NCBI RefSeq assembly: GCF_964355755.1
Contig: NC_092670.1
Span: 40,845,795-40,909,794 of the forward strand
Source of the DNA: Antedon mediterranea
Lineage: Eukaryota > Echinodermata > Crinoidea > Comatulida > Antedonidae
DNA: 64,000 bases
Reading direction: 5' to 3'
The stretch's first letter is position 1, and each line of letters begins with the position of its first letter. Position numbers and translations under genes: made by a program. The notes beneath the pieces were generated by a model that made no database searches, was not told the origin of the DNA, and saw only the letters and a list, made by a program, of their open reading frames with translations. Positions 63,201 through 64,000 of this stretch are shown here, piece by piece.

Positions 63201-63990
63201 GTTCTTAATACTCTATACCGTTTAAAGCAAACAAAATAAGAGAGCAATCAATGCTTAATTTAGAAAAACCCTGATTCTTCTTGACCATTGGTAGAAGAAA
63301 TGTTATCAGATAAAGACTTAAGCTCTGTCTACACTATCAAACTATAGTTTGACAAAAAGAAGTGTGATATGTCCCAATATGGTACTGATATACATTATCA
63401 TTATAGGCACATCAATTTTTCACTTAAAGTTTGTAGACAGAGCTTTAGACTGGAGATCCAGTGTACACATCTGGCCTATGTGCATATTAATGAACCCAGT
63501 GCATCTCTCACCACCTGTCGTGGACAGAAGAATGAGCGCTGTTTGGTAGCAGCTCGACAACAAATGGATGGATAAAAATTGTTGTATTAAACATCTAGTC
63601 CATTTTATAAAGCGCAATATATATATACAATACGTAAAGCACTTACAATATTTGTATTAAGCACTATGTAAAGTCTACCATTTATTGTTATTAATACAAT
63701 AATATTTTTAACAGGTCCACCAAAAATTAAGTTACCACCACGTTTCCGAGATATAGTATATATTGAGAAAGGCCAGACAATCAAACTCAAAATACCAATC
63801 ACAGGATTACCAAAACCTAAGTCATCGTGGTCTAAAGACGGTACAAATGTAAACCGTGGTGTAGAAGCGGCCGATCGTTATTCCACGTTGACAGTAGACA
63901 GAGCAGATCGCCAGCATTCTGGCTTGTATAAAATATCGGCTGAAAATGCATTAGGAAAAGATTCAGCAACAATCAATGTACAAGTATGTG
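20169..63990 (+). CDS. unc-22: Twitchin-like giant Ig/Fn3 muscle protein (5' part, gene runs off the window)
   Basis: I chained 62 plus-strand exons whose phases close throughout (12,385 nt, about 4,128 residues). Products of this family are thick-filament-associated proteins of the titin/twitchin class that tune muscle relaxation and carry a C-terminal autoregulated kinase; that kinase is not in the window. The N-terminus (MVKDTGPSFVKKPYINQS) starts directly in an Ig domain, as in nematode twitchin. Twenty-one Ig I-set domains and seventeen Fn3 domains follow, in Fn3-Fn3-Ig modules. A PEVK-like exon and a Ser/Arg linker with DFRSML interrupt the N-terminal Ig run. The start at 20169 (aaaATGG context) was chosen because it opens the first Ig and lies 5 nt after a splice acceptor. 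Most domain exons are phase 1 at both ends, which allows in-frame skipping. The symbol is by family resemblance; a titin-like or projectin name would also fit. Confidence 0.9.
21761..21812 (-). mobile_element. Fragment of Tigger-like MITE (family C)
   Basis: On the minus strand it reads acagtaaactctcccaatac, then agactctctgaaaaccagaa, the left end of family C, as at 23941 and 41328. Confidence 0.65.
21990..22294 (+). CDS. Twitchin exon 4: Ig2
   Basis: One exon, residues about 113-214. APNFTMKPKMSQSDD opens the domain; the core is Cys in IECELC, Trp in IKWYLGDKEL, and EKDGGDYKIIATN. Phase 2 in, phase 1 out. The acceptor is preceded by an unusual A-run (aaaaaaaaaactag) with few pyrimidines, so splicing strength is doubtful although the frame and homology fit. 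Confidence 0.88.
22295..23492 (+). other. 1.2-kb intron between Ig2 and Ig3
   Basis: No coding signal. AT-rich unique sequence without obvious repeats. Confidence 0.6.
23493..23825 (+). CDS. Twitchin exon 5: Ig3
   Basis: Residues about 215-325. A Pro-rich lead-in (IKIPPVAPDNGAPSFTMKPK) precedes an I-set domain with Cys in FLCELT, Trp in LTWYKDN and VTEKDGGKYTVVAKN. Phase 1-1, so skippable. Ig2, Ig3 and Ig4 share the lead-in style P-x-F-x-x-K-P and probably arose by local duplication. Confidence 0.92.
23941..24110. mobile_element. Tigger-like MITE family C copy
   Basis: Left arm ctcccaatactgaactttct, then gaaaaccagaaactctc; right arm ccagacatactaggccagcc, then ggtattgggagagg. The arms are inverted relative to each other. 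It lies in an intron and has no coding frame. Confidence 0.7.
24152..25229 (+). CDS. Twitchin exons 6-8: linker and Ig4
   Basis: Exons 24152-24191 (40 nt, Glu/Lys/Pro linker), 24577-24687 and 25045-25229, residues about 326-437. APTFLDKPTMSQSEDG opens Ig4. The domain lacks the usual strand-B Cys (LTFEAKL) but keeps the Trp, whose codon is split TG|G by the intron, and the VTPKDGGSYKIEAKN motif. Confidence 0.88.
25262..25385 (+). mobile_element. tRNA-derived SINE-like element in intron
   Basis: A-box-like tggcttagtgcctgg, B-box-like ggttcaacacc about 50 bp later, then aatacagcaccactacc. It shares layout and tail with 748-847. At its right it abuts a fragment (25419-25456) like the Tigger-type MITE at 13808-13989. 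Confidence 0.5.
25504..25815 (+). CDS. Twitchin exon 9: Ig5
   Basis: Residues about 438-541. GAPSFIEKPNIKQEDEG opens the domain; Trp in VTWYYGN; VTPSDAGNYRVVVNN. There is no strand-B Cys (IFEIKV). Phase 1-1. Confidence 0.92.
26089..26153. repeat. ATC/CAT microsatellite
   Basis: Interrupted atc repeats (catcatcataatcatc pattern) in the intron before the acidic linker. Confidence 0.85.
26227..27280 (+). CDS. Twitchin exons 10-12: acidic Ser/Glu linker and Ig6
   Basis: Exons 26227-26402, 26742-26815 and 27114-27280, residues about 542-680. Exon 10 is rich in Glu, Ser, Tyr and Thr (EEYSEYSETVTESSTEIIEE). Ig6 has Trp in VNWFLDGKPL and FPEDSGDYSVVGKN but no strand-B Cys; its first exon is only 74 nt. 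Phases: 1 into the linker, 0 out, 2 within the Ig, 1 out. Confidence 0.85.
27415..28179 (+). CDS. Twitchin exons 13-14: PEVK-like Lys/Pro/Glu region
   Basis: A 28-nt exon (27415-27442) and a 473-nt exon (27707-28179) encode about 167 residues dominated by Lys, Pro, Glu and Ala. An imperfect repeat of about 20 residues with the core VEEKPIAVKKTAPKEESAPP occurs three times in tandem, the last two nearly identical at DNA level (from about 27868 and 27928). It ends in a Ser/Pro/Gly stretch (GSPSRQPAENGSLSKQEQ). Such disordered regions act as elastic or binding spacers in titin-class proteins; that role is inferred here. Phase 1 in and 1 out as a pair. Confidence 0.87.
28664..28732 (+). CDS. Twitchin exon 15: 69-nt Ser/Gln/Arg cassette
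   Basis: Symmetric phase 1-1 exon, about 23 residues, including GHRGSISSRR with basic residues before Ser. A consensus-like acceptor (catgcag) and a gtgacc donor flank it. It may be an optional exon; only frame and composition support it. Confidence 0.6.
29142..29490. repeat. Long ATC/CCTCATC microsatellite
   Basis: About 350 bp of atc triplets punctuated by cctcatc and ctacctc blocks at semi-regular spacing, giving a His/Ile-rich spurious frame. Intronic. Confidence 0.95.
29943..31605 (+). CDS. Twitchin exons 16-18: Ser/Pro lead-in and Ig7
   Basis: Exons 29943-30053, 31044-31150 and 31467-31605, residues about 871-989. A Gly/Ser/Pro/Arg lead-in (GTPQGSPKHSPTRGRNG) precedes Ig7 (FKMAPTKTQVLEGQSVKFEA). 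Trp is in VSWFKGN, and the strand-F segment is ANKVDAAGHFVCKVEN. The Ig is split by a phase 0 intron after DRYF. Confidence 0.9.
30163..30522. mobile_element. MITE family C copy with 85-bp tandem expansion of its 3' end
   Basis: Starts tacagtcaactctcctaata. The 3' segment beginning accagacatatttggcaagc occurs at 30291, 30376 and 30461, exactly 85 bp apart each time. The unit includes the terminal ggtatagagagttga plus flanking sequence, so the duplication crossed the element boundary. Confidence 0.8.
32221..32238 (+). CDS. Candidate 18-nt twitchin microexon
   Basis: Between a fair acceptor (attgcttcattag) and a gttagt donor lie 18 nt that, in phase 1, read AETANK. Phase 1 at both ends fits the neighbours (31605 and 32820). 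It would lie in the Ig7-Ig8 linker. Chance occurrence is quite possible, so it is excluded from the residue count. Confidence 0.25.
32820..33404 (+). CDS. Twitchin exons 19-20: paired Ser/Arg linker exons
   Basis: Two symmetric phase 1-1 exons, 32820-32900 (81 nt) and 33327-33404 (78 nt), residues about 990-1042. They encode related peptides: one ends SSSRTSSVEDLLAQ, the other CSSRRSSMDLLEE. The shared pattern S-S-R-x-S-S-hydrophobic-(E)-D-L-L suggests exon duplication. RRSS matches the PKA RRxS consensus and RTSS a looser RxxS. Both donors (gtttaa, gttaaa) are weak, fitting regulated inclusion. Confidence 0.75.
33405..35690 (+). other. 2.3-kb intron in the Ig7-Ig8 linker
   Basis: Holds the 37-bp repeat array (33877-34490); otherwise AT-rich unique sequence with no coding exon that fits the required phase. 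Confidence 0.6.
33877..34490. repeat. 37-bp minisatellite, about 16 copies
   Basis: Diverged copies of a 37-bp unit containing ttcccaggggccatatgtcc, then aacatcacagta. Some units are shortened by about 12-15 bp. Since 37 is not a multiple of 3, the long frames through it are spurious. Confidence 0.93.
35691..35818 (+). CDS. Twitchin exon 21: DFRXXL linker
   Basis: Residues 1043-1085. DFRSML at about 1051-1056 matches the DFRXXL actin-binding motif known from smooth-muscle MLCK and twitchin. Ten residues later RRES (about 1063-1066) matches the PKA RRxS consensus. The rest is highly charged (KHREVERRESK, HVEGEEKR). Phase 1 in, 0 out. It lies between Ig7 and Ig8, as does the D1 linker of mussel twitchin from memory. 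Confidence 0.88.
36267..36534 (+). CDS. Twitchin exon 22: Ig8
   Basis: Residues about 1086-1174. ITRPLKAKKVNERDGRARLDC opens the domain; Trp in PQWYKNGDP; IKDSGEYEVAFEE. This is the compact Ig subtype with E-x-A-x-L/F in strand B, resembling the Ig repeats of obscurin and MyBP-C type proteins. Phase 0 in, 1 out. Confidence 0.93.
36867..36998. repeat. 44-bp tandem repeat, 3 copies
   Basis: Three copies, 44 bp apart, of a unit starting atgtcattactgtactcatt and ending caagacccct, with a few substitutions. Confidence 0.93.
37460..37534 (+). CDS. Twitchin exon 23: probable 75-nt cassette exon
   Basis: Symmetric phase 1-1 exon encoding about 25 residues (HHCLATMSNKEFAKLVSTGE) with no domain similarity I recognise. 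The acceptor cttgacag and donor gtaggc are acceptable. Skipping joins Ig8 to Ig9 in frame, so it is probably optional. An internal ATG could be an alternative start from a local promoter, but nothing else supports that. Confidence 0.5.
38205..38300. mobile_element. MITE family B copy (short)
   Basis: ttaagctctgccgacactat, then aatgtgatgtaccggtatat and atggacatgatgatgtcatg. The right arm is missing. Confidence 0.65.
38700..39075. repeat. AT-rich degenerate tandem repeat
   Basis: About 375 bp of irregular copies built from atatgaatattcaaatataa and taacataaatat. It lies just upstream of the Ig9 exon. Confidence 0.85.
39127..40574 (+). CDS. Twitchin exons 24-26: Ig9, Ig10, Ig11
   Basis: Exons 39127-39405, 39705-39968 and 40308-40574, residues about 1200-1469; one compact Ig per exon, all phase 1-1. 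Trp cores are SSWYVNGKKV, VKWTRNGKPL and VLWAKDGKAI. Strand-F motifs are IEDQGDVKVELEG, KEDAGEYMAEFEG and ADDEGEYLCGMDE. The three are close in length and pattern to Ig8 and probably arose by tandem duplication of one exon. Confidence 0.94.
40056..40258. repeat. 65-bp tandem repeat, 3 copies
   Basis: A unit containing tattgcaaaccaagactatt recurs at 40061, 40126 and 40191, with one substitution (gtacaa to gacaat context) in the third copy. It lies in the intron between Ig10 and Ig11. Confidence 0.95.
41010..41294 (+). CDS. Twitchin exon 27: Ig12
   Basis: Residues about 1470-1564. EPPRAVVPNELKNIEVVAGK opens a longer I-set domain; Trp in VQWLKDGKPI; RGDTGTLTLVLNNAHG. There is no strand-B Cys (LDIDIYG). 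It is the first Ig of the type later alternating with Fn3 (SPPPxVxWxKD) and leads into Fn3-1. Phase 1-1. Confidence 0.94.
41328..41617. mobile_element. MITE family C copy with internal 30-bp expansion
   Basis: TA-flanked: tacagtcaactctccc at the left and ggggagttgacagta at the right. Near the right end ttaggccagcccaagtgtgt, then ccagtatt, is repeated about five times (41465-41600) with small indels. Compare the shorter unexpanded copy at 23941-24110. Confidence 0.82.
41749..42070. repeat. 23-bp minisatellite, exactly 14 copies
   Basis: Fourteen copies of a 23-bp unit starting acaccagacaatgctactat fill 322 bp, with no length change and no substitution visible. It lies in the intron before Fn3-1. 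Confidence 0.97.
42147..43707 (+). CDS. Twitchin exons 28-30: Fn3-1, Fn3-2, Fn3-3
   Basis: Exons 42147-42446, 42821-43123 and 43405-43707, residues about 1565-1866; one Fn3 per exon, phase 1-1. Each has the Fn3 pattern: Pro-rich start (DKPATPENV, DPPDPPKPP, EPTSAPTEL), the core Trp (VGWAAP, LKWDPP, LSWTKP), D-G-G, the Y/H-V-(V/L)-E strand, a Y/Q-x-F/L-R-V strand and a closing KEP/KDP. They begin the Fn3-rich half of the protein. Confidence 0.96.
42584..42695. mobile_element. MITE family B copy
   Basis: gagctctgtctacactaaca at the left; gtttgatagtgtagatagat at the right. The arms pair; the centre is shortened. Confidence 0.75.
43708..45417 (+). other. 1.7-kb intron with palindrome and repeat-like block
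   Basis: No coding exon. It opens with a 13-bp perfect hairpin (43744-43780), carries a tttatttattt run near 44195-44220, and has several short inverted segments, for example tgcgaagcctcctcgca near 44774. It looks like an inserted element, but I found no transposase and cannot fix its ends. Confidence 0.5.
43744..43780. repeat. Perfect 13-bp inverted repeat, 11-bp loop
   Basis: ctagatggtacgc pairs exactly with gcgtaccatctag around the loop tcgcttcgctc. It is GC- and CpG-rich in an AT-rich intron, consistent with a transposon terminus or a structured RNA element. Confidence 0.85.
45418..45699 (+). CDS. Twitchin exon 31: Ig13
   Basis: Residues about 1867-1960. PPSLEIGDLKDVTVKAGNMV; core Trp in CIWTKDDGPL with a Cys two residues before it; ERSDTGKYKLSVSNPFG. 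Phase 1-1. Closes the first Fn3x3-Ig module. Confidence 0.94.
   Translation, partial: FHRLLKSVTSRMSRSKLATWSNLKSNSVEVRHQLVFGLKMMDHCKVMTTSVSKQMLSRRQQRLLRVNVRTLANINCLFQIHLEQRQHQLHSQC
45884..45916. repeat. ATT microsatellite
   Basis: About ten att triplets followed by acttgtatagcgcacattta, a tail also common at the ends of invertebrate repeats. Confidence 0.9.
46178..47479 (+). CDS. Twitchin exons 32-34: Fn3-4 (split) and Fn3-5
   Basis: Exons 46178-46365 and 46782-46896 (Fn3-4, phase 0 intron after DTSIQ) and 47177-47479 (Fn3-5), residues about 1961-2162. Fn3-4: LSWNPPADDGGVPITNYVIE, then VEYAFRVYAENAQG. Fn3-5: IGWTKPKSDGGAPIEGYIVE, then KEYEFRVTAVNKAG. Confidence 0.95.
46498..46695. mobile_element. 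MITE (family D) in Fn3-4 intron
   Basis: Terminal inverted repeats ttaagggtctttcacacctg and the reverse of aacaagtgttaaagacctta, about 198 bp. The interior holds further inverted arms around cgttttcatg and catgaaaacg. No coding capacity. Confidence 0.75.
47791..48072 (+). CDS. Twitchin exon 35: Ig14
   Basis: Residues about 2163-2256. VRAGQQFKLEVPISGEPPPT; Trp in VIWKKNGKVI; RDDFGDYELELVNDSG. Lacks the strand-B Cys but has one in strand G (EKCKINV). Phase 1-1. Confidence 0.95.
48346..49407 (+). CDS. Twitchin exons 36-37: Fn3-6 and Fn3-7
   Basis: Exons 48346-48648 and 49105-49407, both 303 nt, residues about 2257-2458. Fn3-6: LAWKPPLDDGGSEISNYIVE, then SAYKFRVVAENGHG. Fn3-7: LEWETPKSDGGDKIFGYTVE, then KEYQFRVTAENKAGLGKPSE. 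Confidence 0.96.
48743..48880. mobile_element. MITE family B copy, inverted orientation
   Basis: taagctctgtctacactatc at the left and ctagtttgatagtgtagact at the right. The centre (atgatgtcatatcactacca) is the reverse complement of the centre in the TCP1 copy. Confidence 0.85.
49754..50041 (+). CDS. Twitchin exon 38: Ig15
   Basis: Residues about 2459-2554. VRAGETFDFKVPFVGSPPPT; Trp in ATWYKDNREL; ERGDSGNYKINLENNRG. Phase 1-1. Confidence 0.95.
50109..50321. mobile_element. MITE (family E)
   Basis: Inverted termini: cttaaagcctgttttcctgt at the left, and acaggaaacaggcttaag at the right reading as its reverse complement. About 213 bp, AT-rich, non-coding. Lies between Ig15 and Fn3-8. Confidence 0.75.
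50549..53254 (+). CDS. Twitchin exons 39-42: Fn3-8, Fn3-9, Fn3-10 and Ig16
   Basis: Exons 50549-50848 (Fn3-8), 51583-51885 (Fn3-9), 52193-52347 plus 52819-53254 (Fn3-10 then Ig16), residues about 2555-2952. Fn3-8 is unusual in having two Cys (GGCNITGY, NQCGTGP). Fn3-10 is split by a phase 0 intron after EWQD. Its second half runs without an intron into Ig16 (EEPQLDIGDLTDFKVKVSEP; Trp in ITWSMDGHTV; KRCDGGRYTVSLKN). Exon 42 is therefore the only exon here covering parts of two domains. Confidence 0.95.
51065..51495. repeat. 31-bp minisatellite, 14 copies
   Basis: Fourteen occurrences of ggttaccatgggttcgttga, then ttgcctaatct; the first unit is shortened and one unit has ttaattgcc. Ends about 90 bp before the Fn3-9 exon. 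Confidence 0.97.
53577..54967 (+). CDS. Twitchin exons 43-45: Fn3-11 and Fn3-12
   Basis: Exons 53577-53873 (Fn3-11), 54269-54428 plus 54825-54967 (Fn3-12, phase 2 intron in the Arg codon AG|A), residues about 2953-3152. Fn3-11 has LSWKAPAHGKEDIDNYVVE with the usual DGG replaced by GKE. Fn3-12: ISWSPPKNDGGSPITGYIVE, then KEYDFRVKAQNKAG. Confidence 0.95.
53972..54119. mobile_element. MITE family B copy
   Basis: taaagctctgtctacactat, then gtgtgatgtgcccaaatatg, ending ggttgatagtgtagacatag. Close to full length. Confidence 0.85.
54552..54682. mobile_element. MITE family B copy (diverged) next to SINE-like sequence
   Basis: Contains tatatgaacatgatgatgtc, a short duplication (atatcactaccatattt twice) and agtttgatagagtaggcagc. 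It is followed by ggtttagcttgatgattaac and ctggttcaatcctgac, reminiscent of the SINE-like element. Confidence 0.6.
55190..55345. repeat. CATC/CATCC-rich simple repeat
   Basis: Interrupted catccatccatcc and cccatctcatcc blocks in the intron before Ig17. Confidence 0.8.
55490..55783 (+). CDS. Twitchin exon 46: Ig17
   Basis: Residues about 3153-3250. VRARAGEQYRVVIPFTGAPA; Trp in VTWVNDDKGG; QRDDTGKYTVTLKNPKG. Phase 1-1. Confidence 0.95.
56044..59021 (+). CDS. Twitchin exons 47-51: Fn3-13, Fn3-14, Fn3-15
   Basis: Exons 56044-56346 (Fn3-13), 56539-56687 plus 58369-58519 (Fn3-14, phase 0 intron after DWTQ), 58623-58727 plus 58824-59021 (Fn3-15, phase 1 intron after SRIT), residues about 3251-3552. 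Cores: LSWKPPKDDGGTEVSNYVVE, LAWKPPDSDGGSRITGYIVE and LNWTKPVSDGGSRIT. The Fn3-14 intron is enlarged by a 1.1-kb minisatellite. Confidence 0.94.
56767..57882. repeat. 31-bp minisatellite, exactly 36 copies
   Basis: 1116 bp equals 36 x 31 with no visible indel. The unit starts atagatacttacctgtatca and ends cctacaaatt or cctacacatt, the A/C site being the main variant. On the minus strand each unit reads tttgtag, then GTTGATACAG, then gtaagt, which resembles acceptor, 10-nt exon and consensus donor. It fills most of the Fn3-14 intron. Confidence 0.97.
57952..58064. repeat. 55-bp tandem duplication
   Basis: Two copies containing ttttacttgcctatttgtac, 55 bp apart, in the Fn3-14 intron downstream of the 31-bp array. 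Confidence 0.92.
58099..58279. repeat. 45-bp tandem repeat, 4 copies
   Basis: A unit starting agttttttgttgattgaccg recurs at 58099, 58144, 58189 and 58234, with one substitution (ccgttt to ccattt) in the last. It is the third tandem array in the same intron. Confidence 0.95.
59138..60521 (+). CDS. Twitchin exons 52-55: tandem Ig18 and Ig19
   Basis: Exons 59138-59249 plus 59579-59751 (Ig18) and 60134-60265 plus 60375-60521 (Ig19), residues about 3553-3740. Ig18 has Cys in AKFECKV and Cys in EITCEIS (a possible disulphide-type pair position) and a Trp codon split TG|G. Ig19 has NARWTKDGEPV and PDDAGDYKVAIGND and is split by a phase 1 intron after EPVE. This is the first Ig-Ig pair after the Fn3 modules. 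Confidence 0.93.
60872..61555 (+). CDS. Twitchin exons 56-57: Fn3-16
   Basis: Exons 60872-61024 and 61409-61555, residues about 3741-3840. IAWKPPKKKGGCPIKNYVTE replaces the usual acidic D-D/S-D-GG loop with a Lys cluster plus Cys. Then LYHLRVSAENDIGIGKP. Phase 1 intron after AWVT. Confidence 0.93.
61030..61142. mobile_element. MITE family B copy (short)
   Basis: ttaggctctgtctacactat at the left; catatacgggcacatcacat and gtaaacatagctta at the right. It lies in the Fn3-16 intron, 6 bp after the donor. Confidence 0.75.
61873..62392 (+). CDS. Twitchin exons 58-59: Fn3-17
   Basis: Exons 61873-62018 and 62236-62392, residues about 3841-3941. LIWARPESDGGRPILGYFVE, then RNYEFRVFAVNEGGLSEPS. Phase 0 intron after TDRW. 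Confidence 0.94.
62740..63187 (+). CDS. Twitchin exons 60-61: Ig20
   Basis: Exons 62740-62851 and 63015-63187, residues about 3942-4036. VEQGKAAKFEVSYTGKPKPD; Trp codon split TG|G; FGEDSDEYSCEISNIGG. The domain parallels Ig18 in intron position and in its F-strand Cys, suggesting duplication of an Ig-Ig-Fn3-Fn3 block. The donor is gtacgt. Confidence 0.92.
63318..63447. mobile_element. MITE family B copy
   Basis: ttaagctctgtctacactat at the left and gtttgtagacagagctt at the right, with gtgatatgtcccaatatggt inside. It is the tenth copy in the window. Confidence 0.8.
63715..63990 (+). CDS. Twitchin exon 62: Ig21 (last exon in window)
   Basis: Residues about 4037-4128. PPKIKLPPRFRDIVYIEKGQ; Trp in SSWSKDGTNV; RQHSGLYKISAENALG. 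Phase 1 in and out; donor gtaagt at 63991. The open phase shows that the gene continues to the right, presumably with further Fn3/Ig modules and a kinase. Confidence 0.93.
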
Positions 63991-64000
63991 GTAAGTAGTA

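Overview
The window is animal genomic DNA: AT-rich, with long GT-AG introns, three conserved housekeeping-type genes and the 5' part of a giant muscle gene. There are no bacterial features (no operons, CRISPR or IS). Exon structures, twitchin-like domain order and many palindromic MITEs point to an invertebrate bilaterian. A marine deuterostome such as an echinoderm is my guess, but the sequence alone does not prove it.

Layout. 1-1437 is repeat debris (ACGT-rich MITEs, a SINE-like sequence). 1438-4382 (minus) is a six-exon, 321-residue crotonase-family enoyl-CoA hydratase/isomerase-like protein that ends in Ser-Lys-Leu. A 368-bp gap (4383-4750) separates it head to head from TCP1 (CCT subunit alpha; 4751-9656, plus, 12 exons, 555 residues). 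Tail to tail with TCP1 is a mitochondrial carrier of the SLC25A32 folate/FAD type (10543-14529, minus, 7 exons, 301 residues), with a 1.3-kb minisatellite in one intron. 14530-20163 has no recognisable gene and probably holds the promoter and 5' leader exon(s) of the next gene.

From 20169 to the right edge (plus) runs a twitchin-like giant protein. I could chain 62 exons with compatible phases, giving about 4,128 residues; the gene continues beyond the window and no kinase domain is present yet. Domain order: Ig1-Ig5, acidic linker, Ig6, PEVK-like Lys/Pro/Glu exon, Ig7, a Ser/Arg linker with PKA-type sites and a DFRSML actin-binding-type motif, Ig8-Ig12, then Fn3x3-Ig13, Fn3x2-Ig14, Fn3x2-Ig15, Fn3x3-Ig16, Fn3x2-Ig17, Fn3x3-Ig18-Ig19, Fn3x2-Ig20-Ig21. 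The DFRXXL motif between Ig7 and Ig8 matches the place of the catch-regulating D1 linker of molluscan twitchin, as I recall it.

The introns are rich in young repeats: ten copies of one palindromic MITE family, Tigger/pogo-like MITEs whose 3' ends have become tandem arrays, and clean minisatellites (14 x 23 bp, 14 x 31 bp, 36 x 31 bp). All splice sites and coordinates were read by eye. Phase closure and family resemblance support them, but no transcript data were available.
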